Notes: a model not told the origin generated them from the sequence alone. A DNA stretch of 64,000 bases from Sphingobacterium sp. HMA12 (GCF_002933815.1 NZ_BEYR01000001.1:2721765-2785764), one strand, 5' to 3'; numbered from the stretch's first letter, positions 17,503 through 27,834 are shown. A program made the numbers and translations.

Positions 17503-19746
17503 CTAATAAATATTCCAGGCCGGAGGTTCTACCCCGAGTAAGTGTTTCACGAAATAATCGCGACGTTTCTTTTCTCCAAAATCTCCGCCAGAGGCATGCC
17601 CCATTCCCGGAACCATAATGAAGTCGTGATCCTTACCATGTTTGATCAACTGATTCACAAACTGATAGGTCGATGCAGGGTCCACATTATCATCCAGCTC
17701 CCCCACGATCAACAGCAACTTGCCTTCTAATCGATACGCATTTTCAATATTAGAACACGCCGCATATTCAGGCCCGATCGGCCAGCCCATCCATTGTTCA
17801 TTCCACCATATTTTGTCTATACGATTATCATGACAGCCACAGGATGAAACCCCTACCTTATAAAATTCAGGATGAAACAAGAGTGCTCCGGCAGCAGACT
17901 GTCCGCCGGCAGAAGTACCATAAATACCGACTTTTTCAATGTCCATAGATGGATATTTAAGCGCAGCAGCCTTCATCCAGGCAATCCGGTCAGGAAAACC
18001 AGCATCTTTTAGATTTTTCCAGGCGACATCTTGAAATGCCTTCGAGCGATTGGACGTTCCCATTCCATCAATCTGCACTACGATAAATCCCAATTCGGCA
18101 AGTTCAGCAAGTCCTGATGGGTTAGCAGAAAATGATTTAGGGACAAAAGAACTATGTGGGCCAGCATAGATATATTCGATCACCGGATATTTTTTGTTCG
18201 GGTCAAAATTTCGTGGTCGGACAATAATACCCCAGATATCGGTTTTACCATCTCTGGCCAAGGACTTAAACACTTCAGATTTACGCCATCCCGTAGCCTC
18301 CAGCTCCGAAATATCCGCCTGTTCCAGATTCATGACGATCTGTCCGTCGGCTACCCGACGTAATACGGCCTGCGGAGCCTGGTCAACCCGGGAATATAGA
18401 TCGACAAATAAAGAATGGTCCGCATTAAATGTTGCCTGATGATTGGCTGCTTCCGGAGTAAGTTCTTTCAAACCCTTACCATCAAAACCAATTGCATAAT
18501 AACGGATAAGATAGGGATCCTCTTCCTGATGCATGCCACTCGCCTCAAAAATAATCTTTTTGTTATCCTCATCTACGTTGACAACTTTGCGTACCACCCA
18601 ATTTCCTTTTGTAATCTGCTGTTTCAATGCCCCCGTTTTTGCATCAAATAGATAGAGATGATTCCATCCGTCACGTTCCGACGCCCAAATGATATCCGCT
18701 GTTTTTTTGAGATCATTCCGGTATTTCTTTCCGCTATAATCAATAAATGTCGCACTACGTTCTGAAATAACGGTTCTGGTTTTTCCGTCCATAGCACTCA
18801 ATTCCATCACATCGTACCGTTGATGACCACGTTGGTTATATTCAAATGTGATTCCACTGTTATCCGCTTTCCACACAAGTGCAGAAAGTGAAAATTGATT
18901 GGCTACCTGAGCAGGATCTACCGTTATCACCCGCCCCCCGATGACATCAATAATGGTCGGATAGTATTGCGACAGCGCATCTCCGGGTTTATTATAGTCT
19001 CTGGTCTGTAATTTTGGCTGCAATTGATCGGTCGGCGAAGATTCCAATAAAGTCAACTGTCTGATTTCAGCCTTCCTCACTTTTGAAGCAGCCAATTTTT
19101 TTGAATCATTGGACCATTGGATACGGGCGCTATAATACTCCCCGGGACTTCCATCAAAAGTCAACTGGCGCTCACTTTTTGAATCCTCTTTTTTGCGGAT
19201 ATATACATTGCTATTTTTAATATAAGCCGTATAGACCTTATCGGGCGAATCAGTCGGTTCACCTTTGCTATCATCCCAGCGTGCTCCCCAATATCCGCCC
19301 GATCGACGGTCAGTGCCAGTTGTAGGCATATCACGCAATCTGCTCAGCTTATTTTCCTCCCCATTCCACTTCCACACCACGTTGTCTTCCGTAAACTCAA
19401 CCTCGTTTGTCGATAGCACTTTCAGATCCCTTCCCCACAAAACACCTAATTTCACTTCTTTACCCAGCTGAGCGGATAACTGTTTTTCAATCTGGGCAAC
19501 ATCAGTAGCTATTTTTTTTCTGTTGAGCGCATCCACCAGAGATAGGCTCCTTTTGCTGTCTTTCTGATTCACCCAATAACAAAAACTATCTCCTTTTTCA
19601 GACCAGATAATCTGCTGTGGCACCTGATACACCTTACTCAATGAACTCCTGATCTCTTTGGCCCGTTTATAATCCGCCAATGTCCCCTGCCCTATTGCCA
19701 TAAGCTGCAATAGCACCACTAAAACAGCTGTAAATGTTAACTTCAT
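17503..19746 (-). CDS. Dipeptidyl peptidase IV-type prolyl oligopeptidase (S9B)
   Basis: The 747-residue product has a signal peptide (cleavage near AIGQ), an N-terminal eight-bladed propeller (about 30-480) and a C-terminal alpha/beta hydrolase. The catalytic triad is S612 in YGTSAGG, D685/D686 in GELDDNVD, and H717 in GMGHASGG. S9B enzymes remove N-terminal Xaa-Pro (and often Xaa-hydroxyproline or Xaa-Ala) dipeptides from peptides in the periplasm. The propeller helix normally carrying the double Glu of DPP-IV was not assigned with certainty, so an acyl-aminopeptidase-like specificity remains possible. It sits between an amino-acid permease and the GH127 gene in an operon that breaks down hydroxyproline, which fits digestion of proline/hydroxyproline-rich peptides. 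Confidence 0.9.
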   Translation of the reverse strand: MKLTFTAVLVVLLQLMAIGQGTLADYKRAKEIRSSLSKVYQVPQQIIWSEKGDSFCYWVNQKDSKRSLSLVDALNRKKIATDVAQIEKQLSAQLGKEVKLGVLWGRDLKVLSTNEVEFTEDNVVWKWNGEENKLSRLRDMPTTGTDRRSGGYWGARWDDSKGEPTDSPDKVYTAYIKNSNVYIRKKEDSKSERQLTFDGSPGEYYSARIQWSNDSKKLAASKVRKAEIRQLTLLESSPTDQLQPKLQTRDYNKPGDALSQYYPTIIDVIGGRVITVDPAQVANQFSLSALVWKADNSGITFEYNQRGHQRYDVMELSAMDGKTRTVISERSATFIDYSGKKYRNDLKKTADIIWASERDGWNHLYLFDAKTGALKQQITKGNWVVRKVVNVDEDNKKIIFEASGMHQEEDPYLIRYYAIGFDGKGLKELTPEAANHQATFNADHSLFVDLYSRVDQAPQAVLRRVADGQIVMNLEQADISELEATGWRKSEVFKSLARDGKTDIWGIIVRPRNFDPNKKYPVIEYIYAGPHSSFVPKSFSANPSGLAELAELGFIVVQIDGMGTSNRSKAFQDVAWKNLKDAGFPDRIAWMKAAALKYPSMDIEKVGIYGTSAGGQSAAGALLFHPEFYKVGVSSCGCHDNRIDKIWWNEQWMGWPIGPEYAACSNIENAYRLEGKLLLIVGELDDNVDPASTYQFVNQLIKHGKDHDFIMVPGMGHASGGDFGEKKRRDYFVKHLLGVEPPAWNIY

Positions 19747-19819
19747 ATCTGTTATTCTTTAAATCCTATGTGTTGTTTTGCCTCCTATTGCAACTAGGCA
19801 AGATTAAAAATAAGTAGGT

Positions 19820-21241
19820 TTATGTCTTCGCTTCCTTTTGTTTCACAAAATAATATAACGGAATCCCCAAAAGTGTGATAATAATGCCCGGCCAGGTAAA
19901 CTGCGGTTTATAGATGACTAACAAAACAATAAACGAGATCCCCATCAAAACATAGACGGCCGGAATAAAAGGATAGCCAAAAGCTTTATAAGGCCGCGGT
20001 ACATCCGGACGTTTATATCTCAGCCAAAAGATGCCGATGATGCACAAAACATAGAACATAACTACCACGCAGGTAATCATATCCAGCAGATCACCATACT
20101 TACCTGTCAGACACCATATCGATGCAATGAGCGCCTGTAACCACAAGGCGTAAGCCGGTACTGCATTCTTATTTAGGGTCGCTGTCTTCTTAAAAAACAA
20201 ACCATCCTTAGCCATGGAGTAATAGATCCTTGCACCGGCAAGAATCAGTCCGTTATTACAGCCAAAAGTGCTGACCATAATCATGATCGCCAAGATGGCG
20301 ATTCCAACGGGACCGAAAATTTCTTGCGCCACGAGCATAGCCACGCGATCTTTAGGTGCACTGGACATCTGTTCGATCGTCAACACACCGGTATACATCA
20401 CATTGGTCAAAATATAGATCACCGTCACGATCAGGGTACCCAAGGCTAAACTCATACCAATGTTGCGTTGTGGATTCTTGATTTCGCCCGCTACCGCAGA
20501 AGATGAATGCCAGGAATCGCTGCTGAATAATGCCCCCACAAGTGCTGCAGACATCGCACCAAATGCACCGAAGGTAGCATAATCCACTGTCGATCCATCC
20601 ACATTTAATCGCTGTAGATTCCACATACGCGCTGCAGACCAGTTTTGATTCCAGACCTCCGGATCGAAAGCCGCAAAGCCAAAGATGACAAGCAGCACCA
20701 AACTTAATATTTTGATCAGTGTCAGCACGGTCTGTACTGTCTTACCATTCTTTACACCACCGGTATTAATAAAGGTGAGCAGCAAAATAACAGCGATAGC
20801 CAACACCTGAGCAGATGAAATATGATAGTCTCCTATCACCAGCAAATAAACATCTTCATCCAGTACCGGAAATAAATAAGCTGTAAACTTAGCGAAAGCT
20901 ACCCCCACGGCTGCAATCGTAGCCGTCTGGATAACGGCAAAAAAAGTCCAGCCAAACATAAAGCTGACCACCGGTCCATAGGCTTCTTTGAGATAAACAT
21001 ACTGACCACCGGCTTTCGGAAACATGGCACTGAGCTCACCATAACTCAAGGCGGCAGCCAACGTCATAAATCCACAGATCAACCACACCACCATCAGCCA
21101 GCCGGCAGAACCCGTATTTCGGGCGATATCCGACGATACAATAAAGATCCCCGAGCCGATCATGCTTCCGGCAACAAGCATCGTTGCGTCCAATAAACTC
21201 AATGACTTTTTGAAATCTTGACTATTTTCCTGATTACTCAT
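19820..21241 (-). CDS. APC-superfamily amino-acid permease
   Basis: The 473-residue protein has about 12 membrane helices and the amino acid-polyamine-organocation signature near its start (GSMIGSGIFIVSSDIA), followed by SYGELSAMFPKAGGQYVYL. These are typical of the LAT-like and proline/amino-acid permease branches. It should import an amino acid across the cytoplasmic membrane. It lies 20 bases after the DUF885 peptidase and 73 before the DPP-IV gene. Given the operon's four catabolic enzymes, hydroxyproline or proline is the most economical cargo; this is inference. Confidence 0.88.
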   Translation of the reverse strand: MSNQENSQDFKKSLSLLDATMLVAGSMIGSGIFIVSSDIARNTGSAGWLMVVWLICGFMTLAAALSYGELSAMFPKAGGQYVYLKEAYGPVVSFMFGWTFFAVIQTATIAAVGVAFAKFTAYLFPVLDEDVYLLVIGDYHISSAQVLAIAVILLLTFINTGGVKNGKTVQTVLTLIKILSLVLLVIFGFAAFDPEVWNQNWSAARMWNLQRLNVDGSTVDYATFGAFGAMSAALVGALFSSDSWHSSSAVAGEIKNPQRNIGMSLALGTLIVTVIYILTNVMYTGVLTIEQMSSAPKDRVAMLVAQEIFGPVGIAILAIMIMVSTFGCNNGLILAGARIYYSMAKDGLFFKKTATLNKNAVPAYALWLQALIASIWCLTGKYGDLLDMITCVVVMFYVLCIIGIFWLRYKRPDVPRPYKAFGYPFIPAVYVLMGISFIVLLVIYKPQFTWPGIIITLLGIPLYYFVKQKEAKT

Positions 21242-21261
21242 AATTTAGGGTTGGATCACAT

Positions 21262-23037
21262 TTATTTAAAATTATAAAATTTCCATTTCGCCCGATGGTT
21301 AGGTCCAAGCTTTTGGTTTGTCAATATAGCCCTCAGCATCTCCATGGGTAAGTAATTTTCCTTGATGACCCGGTCATGAAATTCGCTGTAGGACATTTTC
21401 CCCGATCCTACCAATTCATCACTGATACTTAGCAGCTGCAAGCCACCGATCAAATAAGCCAATTGATACAAAGGATCATATGCACCTTCAAAAGATCGCT
21501 TCACCTCACCATGTGCGTTGGCAGGCTCATGACCGACCTTGTTGACTAAGTAATCTATACATTGTTGTGGTGTCCATTCACCCAAATGAAATTTAATACT
21601 GAAAGTAATCCGCGCACAACGATGCATTCGCCAAAATAACATTCCGATACGCTCTTCCGGAGTCTTGGCAAAACCCATTCTATACAACAGTAACTCCCAA
21701 TATAAGGTCCAGCCTTCGGTCCAGAATGGTGTATTGAAATTCTGCTCCCGATAGGGCTTATATCTTTTATTCATAAAATACTGTAAATGATGCCCCGGAT
21801 TGAGTTCATGCTGCACCGTACCCAAAGAAAAGTATGGATTGTTACCGCGCATGCTCATCATTTTCTGGTCATAGGTCATGTTATTGGTTGGATAAGAAAT
21901 ACTGATCTCCCGTCCTCCCGTAAAAAATGGATTGACCAATTGCCGCTCAGGAGTCATCATGATCATCCCCCAGGTTTCATCTGCCAGTTCAGGAATCGTG
22001 ATGAGCTTATGCTGCTTGATAAATATCTGAGCTCGATCATATAACTGATTGATCAGACCGGGCTGCTGTCCTTCCGGTACATAGGTATTTTTAACCTTTT
22101 CCTGCGCTGCTTTCCAATCGTCTCCGAATCCCATCTCACGGGAAGCTTTTAATAACTCTGCCACACACCATTCCCATTCCTGATCTGCGATACGCAAGAG
22201 TTCATCCGCATCGTAAGCAATCATTTCTTCGCGCAGCTTTTTGTCAAGCGCAGTTTTTCCGATCGGCTGCCCACCAATATTACTACCATCATTGAAGACT
22301 TTCCAATTGCTCCTGGCCTGCAAAGCACTTTTATATTGATTTAATTTTTCGTTTAAACTTTCATAAGATTTGGGCACCCACCAGGTAAACATCGGATCAT
22401 ATCCATTATAGAAATCAAATGCGCTTTCCAAACGGGTTCGCAATGACTCTACCATATTGACCAAAAAATTGACATCGGCAGATTCGATCGATGATACATT
22501 TGTTAGATTTTGGATCGCCGCCTCGACCTGATCTGTGGTTTTTTCAAATATTACCGCCACATCCTTTCCCACGACCGCGGCACCCCTACGACGCTGCTGT
22601 TCAAATTGAAGGATATTGTCTGCAAACGGTAAGTAAAGCTGCAACCGATTATATAAAGCATATGTTTCTTTGTGCTCTTCTTTATGCCGTAGCACTTTTT
22701 GGCTCAATAGGATGTAATCGACTTGCCCATTGGTATTCAACCGTCTATAATCAAAACTTTTCAGTTTAGCCAAATAATCATCATCTACTTTGACCAATCT
22801 ATCGATCTGCTCGGGGGAGGCCGCTGACTGCTGAAATCCCCAGTTATTGGGCATAGGACCATAAAAATAATTAACAGCCTGCAGATCATGGCGGTATTGA
22901 ATGATATAAGGCTCAATGGGTGTTGTGTGTTGATACAAATCCATCTCTTGGGCATCTGTTAGCGAAGAAGCCATACAAAGCACGCCTATGACTATAAATT
23001 TCTTTGGGTTAGGGTTATTGTGGTTTTTCTTCATCAT
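21262..23037 (-). CDS. Secreted DUF885-family metallopeptidase-like protein
   Basis: The 591-residue product has a signal peptide ending around TDAQ. It shows the DUF885 hallmarks: a long helical body, the HELNPGHHLQYF motif (an HExxPGHH zinc-type site) and FWTEGWTLYWE, which supplies a downstream glutamate. Family members are thought to be zinc peptidases related to carboxypeptidase Taq/M3-like folds, but few have been studied. It is probably periplasmic and may trim peptides further before uptake. It sits between the D-hydroxyproline dehydrogenase (15 bases upstream) and the permease (20 bases downstream), so peptide hydrolysis is part of this operon's task. Confidence 0.85.
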   Translation of the reverse strand: MMKKNHNNPNPKKFIVIGVLCMASSLTDAQEMDLYQHTTPIEPYIIQYRHDLQAVNYFYGPMPNNWGFQQSAASPEQIDRLVKVDDDYLAKLKSFDYRRLNTNGQVDYILLSQKVLRHKEEHKETYALYNRLQLYLPFADNILQFEQQRRRGAAVVGKDVAVIFEKTTDQVEAAIQNLTNVSSIESADVNFLVNMVESLRTRLESAFDFYNGYDPMFTWWVPKSYESLNEKLNQYKSALQARSNWKVFNDGSNIGGQPIGKTALDKKLREEMIAYDADELLRIADQEWEWCVAELLKASREMGFGDDWKAAQEKVKNTYVPEGQQPGLINQLYDRAQIFIKQHKLITIPELADETWGMIMMTPERQLVNPFFTGGREISISYPTNNMTYDQKMMSMRGNNPYFSLGTVQHELNPGHHLQYFMNKRYKPYREQNFNTPFWTEGWTLYWELLLYRMGFAKTPEERIGMLFWRMHRCARITFSIKFHLGEWTPQQCIDYLVNKVGHEPANAHGEVKRSFEGAYDPLYQLAYLIGGLQLLSISDELVGSGKMSYSEFHDRVIKENYLPMEMLRAILTNQKLGPNHRAKWKFYNFK

Positions 23038-23052
23038 TTGATTTATTTTTGT

Positions 23053-24312
23053 CTATTGAAACCGATCCGGACTAAAGCCCCTAATATCCGTTTCGGTGGC
23101 TTTGTCGGACAGTAAAGCCGTAATCGCTTTTCCATACGCGGGCCCTAGACTCAAACCCATCATCCCCCCCGCGCCCGCGATGCTGACATTACTGTATTTG
23201 GAAGTCCTACCCAAATAAGGAAGCCCATCCGGCGAACAAGGCCTGTAACCAAACCAGATGTCCTGCGGATAATCGACCCGTAGGTCCGGGAAATAGTTAG
23301 GGATAGATTCACCGATACCTTTGACGCGGTTACTGTATATCTTATCATTTGCCGGACCTAATTCCATGGTTCCACTAAAGCGAATCTGATTATTCATTGG
23401 CGTCACCGCTACGCGAGCCTCTAAGAGTAAAGCGGCATGGATCATCTGATTATTGCCTGTTGTATTATACATGAAAGAATAGCCTTTTCCAGGCATTAAA
23501 GGCAACTTTAAATGCAGCTTCGACGCTAACGCTGGCAGCGATGCTCCCCCGGTTACGACAATTTCATCGGCATGAAATGCTCCTTTTGACGTAACGATTT
23601 CGGATACCCTTTTGCCTGAAAATCTGAATCCTGTTACTTCCGTCTGATAGTTGATCTGCACCCCATGGGCAAGCAGGTAGTCTGTCAATATTTTCATTAG
23701 TTTGGGTGGATACAAGATACCGTCGCATTTGTATAAAATACCGCCGATCGTATTCATTCGTAGATTAGGCTCCAAAGCCTGAATGCCTGCCTGATCAAAA
23801 ATTTCTACATCCAGTCCCAGGTTTTGGGCTTTTTCTGCCAGTTCAATTTCTTCCTGCTCGACATGACCGGACTTGTAGAGCATCATAATCCCGTTTTGCC
23901 TAAGCTCAAAATCAAACCCCTCCTGCCGGGCCAGTTCATCATATGAGCGGCTGCTCGCAAGATTCAGATCGCGTATCGCGGCTGCATTTCGGTTGACATG
24001 TTTTTCATTGGCATGTTTCAAGAATTTCAGTCCCCAGTCGATCAATGAGAGATTCAATGCGGGCCGGACGTAAAATGGACTTTTACTTTTCAACATCCAT
24101 TTTACTCCTTGTGCCACCATACCCGGTGCGGCCAATGGGGTAAAATGGCTGGGAACGATCATTCCTGCATTTCCATAGGAACAATTGTCCAGGCCGTCAC
24201 CTTTCTCCAAAATCTGAACCTCCCAACCATCCTGTAAGAGATAATAAGCCGTGGACAATCCTGCGATACCCGCCCCTATGATAGCCACTTTTCCTTTATG
24301 CTGTGTTGACAC
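23053..24312 (-). CDS. FAD-dependent D-amino-acid dehydrogenase, probable D-hydroxyproline dehydrogenase
   Basis: The 419-residue protein is a DadA/glycine-oxidase-type flavoenzyme. The dinucleotide-binding motif is VAIIGAGIAGLSTAYYL at residues 9-25, the second acidic end is EKGD, and the C-terminal FAD motif is FGYRPCSPDGLPYLG followed by AGAGGMMGLSLGPAYG. In hydroxyproline operons this enzyme oxidises cis-4-hydroxy-D-proline to delta1-pyrroline-4-hydroxy-2-carboxylate and passes electrons to the respiratory chain. It lies 23 bases after the epimerase that would make its substrate, and the deaminase that uses its product is in the same operon. Activity on other D-amino acids cannot be excluded. 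Confidence 0.87.
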   Translation of the reverse strand: MSTQHKGKVAIIGAGIAGLSTAYYLLQDGWEVQILEKGDGLDNCSYGNAGMIVPSHFTPLAAPGMVAQGVKWMLKSKSPFYVRPALNLSLIDWGLKFLKHANEKHVNRNAAAIRDLNLASSRSYDELARQEGFDFELRQNGIMMLYKSGHVEQEEIELAEKAQNLGLDVEIFDQAGIQALEPNLRMNTIGGILYKCDGILYPPKLMKILTDYLLAHGVQINYQTEVTGFRFSGKRVSEIVTSKGAFHADEIVVTGGASLPALASKLHLKLPLMPGKGYSFMYNTTGNNQMIHAALLLEARVAVTPMNNQIRFSGTMELGPANDKIYSNRVKGIGESIPNYFPDLRVDYPQDIWFGYRPCSPDGLPYLGRTSKYSNVSIAGAGGMMGLSLGPAYGKAITALLSDKATETDIRGFSPDRFQ

Positions 24313-24335
24313 GTTTTTTGCTATTTTAATAGTAA

Positions 24336-25340
24336 TTACATAACCTGAAATCCTTCTTTATACGGGTCTTCGTCATCAATAATGATCTGACTGTAGCCCG
24401 TAATCCTTGCCCATCCCTCTACCGAAGGAATAATTGCTGGCTGACGCAATATTGTCGTCGTTTCCTGTTCGATACGACCAACAAATTGCGAACCGATGTA
24501 ACTCTCATGAACAAACTCTTCTCCTTTTTTCAACTTCCCTTTGGCATACCATTGTGCCATGCGCGCGGAAGTTCCCGTCCCGCAAGGAGACCTATCCAAT
24601 GCGTTTTCACCTACCAACACCGCATTTCTTCCCGTAGAATTTTCTTTCGTTGGTTTTCCGGTCCATTGAATATGGCTAAGACCATATATATTTTCATCTT
24701 CGGGATGAATAAAATCCGTTTTCTCATTGAGTAAGCGACGAATAATTTTTCCGTAATGAATGAGCTGGCTCGCCGAAAAATCACTGATGTCCCTAAAGTT
24801 TTTCTGTGGGTCAACGATGGCGTAGAAATTTCCGCCATAGGCAACATCGACGATAATCTCCCCCAAATCCGGGCATACGACGCTAAGCCCTTCTTTGTAA
24901 AGAAAAGACTTGACATTTGTGAGTTTCACCGTCTTAACCTTTGGCCCATCTTGTACATAATCAATCAGAATCAAGCCTGCGGGCGTCTCCAGACGGAGCT
25001 TTCCCGGTACTTTAGGCGTTACCAGCCCCTCTTCGATGGCAATGGTCACTGTACCGATCGTCCCGTGGCCACACATCGGAAGACATCCACTTGTCTCAAT
25101 ATACAGTACACCGGTATCATTGTCGGGATCTATAGGCGGATACAAAATACTTCCGCTCATCATATCATGTCCACGGGGCTCAAACATCAATCCTTTGCGA
25201 ATCCAGTCATATTCTTCCATAAAATGCAGCCGGCGTTCCATCATCGAATGCCCTTGCAGCACTGGTGCTCCCCCTGCGACCAGGCGCACGGGGCAACCGC
25301 AGGTGTGTGAGTCGATACAAAAAAATGTTTTCTTCATCAA
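24336..25340 (-). CDS. 4-hydroxyproline 2-epimerase (proline racemase family)
   Basis: The 334-residue protein opens with the family motif CIDSHTCGCPVRLVAGG. The two catalytic cysteines are present: C90 in MCGHGTIG and C253 in DRSPCGTGTSARMA. Having cysteine at both positions marks an epimerase/racemase, while a threonine at the second marks 3-hydroxyproline dehydratases. The reaction interconverts trans-4-hydroxy-L-proline and cis-4-hydroxy-D-proline, the entry step of the pathway. It is flanked at 18 and 23 bases by the semialdehyde dehydrogenase and the D-hydroxyproline dehydrogenase, which strongly supports 4-hydroxyproline rather than proline as substrate. Start could be either of two adjacent Met codons. 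Confidence 0.92.
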   Translation of the reverse strand: MMKKTFFCIDSHTCGCPVRLVAGGAPVLQGHSMMERRLHFMEEYDWIRKGLMFEPRGHDMMSGSILYPPIDPDNDTGVLYIETSGCLPMCGHGTIGTVTIAIEEGLVTPKVPGKLRLETPAGLILIDYVQDGPKVKTVKLTNVKSFLYKEGLSVVCPDLGEIIVDVAYGGNFYAIVDPQKNFRDISDFSASQLIHYGKIIRRLLNEKTDFIHPEDENIYGLSHIQWTGKPTKENSTGRNAVLVGENALDRSPCGTGTSARMAQWYAKGKLKKGEEFVHESYIGSQFVGRIEQETTTILRQPAIIPSVEGWARITGYSQIIIDDEDPYKEGFQVM

Positions 25341-25358
25341 TTGCTATACAAAAATGTC

Positions 25359-26843
25359 TTAAATACTTGCTTTTGTCGCACTACCATCTACGATACGTAC
25401 GATGCCCAATGCATTTTCATTTTTCAACTCCACTGGCAGGAATTCATCAGGCCAATTCTGAAAAGCTAAGGGGCGTACAAAACGCTTCACCGCATCCGGT
25501 CCGACAGAGGTAAATCGCGGATCAGTACAGGAAGGAAAGGGGCCGCCATGCTGCATGGCATAGACTACCTCTACTCCAGTTGGCATGCCGTTAAACAGCA
25601 GACGTCCCGCTTTATCTTTTACCACATTGAAAACCTCCTGATGTGCCCGTACATCTTCACTTGTCGCTGCAATGGTAATGGTTAGCTGCCCTTTGAGCTG
25701 CCGCGCAATTGCCCGTACTTCCGCTTCATTTTCCGCTTCCACGAGTACCGCAAAAGGGCCAAATACTTCTTCGCTCAACACCTGGTTTCTTAAAAAATTG
25801 GCTGCTGAGGTACTGACGATTCTGGGACGGCCCTGTCCCTCTGCAGCTTCGATACCTGACTCTGCGAGCACAGTTACCTCAGCCTGGCCGCTTAATGTGA
25901 CCTTATTTTTTTCAAAATGTGCATAGATGCCTGTATTGAGCATTGTAGCCGGTGCAGTAGCAAGGATGGCTGATGCCAGCGCTTTTTTGAAACGCTCCAG
26001 CCCCTCGCTTTTTACCGCTATAAATACCCCAGGATTGGTACAGAACTGCCCTACACCCAAGGTTAGCGAAGCCGCATATTCTTTGGCCAGCGCTTCAGCG
26101 CGATCCTGCAACATATGGGAAAAAGCAAATACCGGATTTACACTACCCATTTCGGCAAATACCGGGATCGGTTCCTGGCGCTGATTAGCAAGATCAAACA
26201 AGGCTTTACCACCCCAGTATGATCCGGTAAATCCGACCGCTTTAACCAGCGGGTGAGCAGTCAGATAGGCCCCTATCTTCGTACCTGTTCCCAGGACATT
26301 CTCGCCAAGAATATGGTTAAACACCCCTTCCGGCCAGCCATAATCTTTGACGACCGCAGTGATCGCATCGGCCATCATAACCGACGTTTGGGTATGTCCG
26401 GAATGCCCTTTAACGATCACCGGACAACCTGCGCCGATCGCACTCGCCGTATCACCGCCGGCTGTTGAAAAGGCAAATGGAAAATTACTCGCTCCAAATA
26501 CCACTACTGGCCCTATTCCCAAATTAAACTTCCGAATATCACTTTTACCAGTTTCGCTATTTGCCAAATCAATGCGGGCTTCGGTATAGGTACCTAACGC
26601 TACCGCATTGGCATAACTGCGCCACTGTCCTACTGTACGCGCTTTCTCTCCCGTGAGCCGGGGTAAAGGAAGTGCCGTCTCTGCATGGGCAGTGTCCAAC
26701 AATTCAGGGCCTAATCCCTCGATTTTATCAGCAACAGCATGCATAAATGCAGCACGCTCGGCAATCGTGGTGGATTTCAAAAATTGAAATGCCTCTGCAG
26801 CCATGCAAACCCGGTCATCTAAAAATTCTTGTGGTTGATTCAT
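25359..26843 (-). CDS. 2-oxoglutarate semialdehyde (2,5-dioxovalerate) dehydrogenase
   Basis: The 494-residue aldehyde dehydrogenase carries the motif VVFGASNFPFAFSTAGGDTASAIGAGCPVIVKGHSGHT and the nucleophile C268 in GVGQFCTNPG, the pattern of the alpha-ketoglutarate semialdehyde dehydrogenase branch found in hydroxyproline and sugar-acid pathways. It oxidises 2,5-dioxopentanoate to 2-oxoglutarate with NAD(P)+, the last step that feeds the TCA cycle. It is cytoplasmic. Its place between the deaminase (88 bases upstream) and the epimerase (18 bases downstream) matches the pathway exactly. Confidence 0.92.
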   Translation of the reverse strand: MNQPQEFLDDRVCMAAEAFQFLKSTTIAERAAFMHAVADKIEGLGPELLDTAHAETALPLPRLTGEKARTVGQWRSYANAVALGTYTEARIDLANSETGKSDIRKFNLGIGPVVVFGASNFPFAFSTAGGDTASAIGAGCPVIVKGHSGHTQTSVMMADAITAVVKDYGWPEGVFNHILGENVLGTGTKIGAYLTAHPLVKAVGFTGSYWGGKALFDLANQRQEPIPVFAEMGSVNPVFAFSHMLQDRAEALAKEYAASLTLGVGQFCTNPGVFIAVKSEGLERFKKALASAILATAPATMLNTGIYAHFEKNKVTLSGQAEVTVLAESGIEAAEGQGRPRIVSTSAANFLRNQVLSEEVFGPFAVLVEAENEAEVRAIARQLKGQLTITIAATSEDVRAHQEVFNVVKDKAGRLLFNGMPTGVEVVYAMQHGGPFPSCTDPRFTSVGPDAVKRFVRPLAFQNWPDEFLPVELKNENALGIVRIVDGSATKASI

Positions 26844-26931
26844 TCTATTTCGGATTTTTTTTAAATGAGCTGTAGGCGAACAGTGTCCACCAAACGCCTA
26901 CAGTATCTTATTTCTATTTAATCTGCAGCTC

Positions 26932-27834
26932 TTAATTTAACTGAGGACGACTAGCAATACCGTCAGCAATAACCTGATTGATCCGTTCAGCCTCTTCACC
27001 CACCAATGGAAGTCTGGGTGCGCGTAAATAAGGTGTACTTATTCCTTCCGCCGTTGCGGCCAACTTAATATATTGAATAAGCTTTGGATGAATATCCAGT
27101 TCCAATAAGGGCATAAACCAGCGATAGATCGCTAAAGCCTTATCGTAATCACCATTTACGACATGATTATACATCGCAACAGTTTCATTTGGAAATGCAT
27201 CGACCAAACCAAAAACCCAGCCATCGGCTCCAACGACCAAAGATTCCAATGAGATCGTGTCCACCCCACCTAAAATATGAAATCTATCGCCAAATTTGTT
27301 TTTCATTCGGGTGATATTTGTCAGATCACGCGTTGACTCTTTCACCGCAACGATTGTGGGGCAATCTTTCAGTTCATCAAACATAGCTGTTGACACAAAA
27401 ACCGAATAATCCACAGGATTGTTGTAAATCAAAATAGGCAAGTCTGTGGCATGTGCTACTGCTTTAAAGTACGTGACCACTTCACGGTCATCAGCCCGAT
27501 AGCGCATTGGTGGCAATAACATTAAACCATCTGCTCCCAGTTCTTTTGCTTTAATGGCAAAATTAACCGCATTTTTTGTTGTATTTTCTGAAATATTTAA
27601 TATAATTGGTACCCGCCCCGCAATAACCTTGATTGCATAAGTCAATAATTCAAATTTTTCATCTGTCTCCAAAACTGCTGCATCACCCAATGATCCTGCA
27701 ATGATAATACCATGCACCCCTGCCTTAATCTGTGCTTCAGTATTCTTAGCAAACATGTCAAAGTCAATCTCACCATTCTCTTTAAAGGGGGTCAGTACTG
27801 CTGGGTATACACCCTTCCAATTTAATTCAGCCAT
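26932..27834 (-). CDS. DapA-family lyase, probable 1-pyrroline-4-hydroxy-2-carboxylate deaminase
   Basis: The 300-residue TIM-barrel protein belongs to the dihydrodipicolinate synthase/N-acetylneuraminate lyase family. The Schiff-base lysine is K165 in IVAVKESTRD, the conserved tyrosine is in LPILIYNNP, and the active-site loop is GSLGDAAVLETDE. Family members in hydroxyproline operons convert delta1-pyrroline-4-hydroxy-2-carboxylate to 2-oxoglutarate semialdehyde with loss of ammonia, the substrate of the adjacent dehydrogenase. Other DapA-like activities (sugar-acid dehydratase, aldolase) are possible from sequence alone, but the context decides. It is the first catabolic gene after the AraC regulator, with a 111 bp gap that could hold a promoter. 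Confidence 0.87.
   Translation of the reverse strand: MAELNWKGVYPAVLTPFKENGEIDFDMFAKNTEAQIKAGVHGIIIAGSLGDAAVLETDEKFELLTYAIKVIAGRVPIILNISENTTKNAVNFAIKAKELGADGLMLLPPMRYRADDREVVTYFKAVAHATDLPILIYNNPVDYSVFVSTAMFDELKDCPTIVAVKESTRDLTNITRMKNKFGDRFHILGGVDTISLESLVVGADGWVFGLVDAFPNETVAMYNHVVNGDYDKALAIYRWFMPLLELDIHPKLIQYIKLAATAEGISTPYLRAPRLPLVGEEAERINQVIADGIASRPQLN

Noticed and set aside
24756..25310. 184-codon plus-strand frame opposite the hydroxyproline epimerase gene
   Set aside because: The minus-strand epimerase has both catalytic cysteines and full family length; the opposite frame has no recognisable motif.
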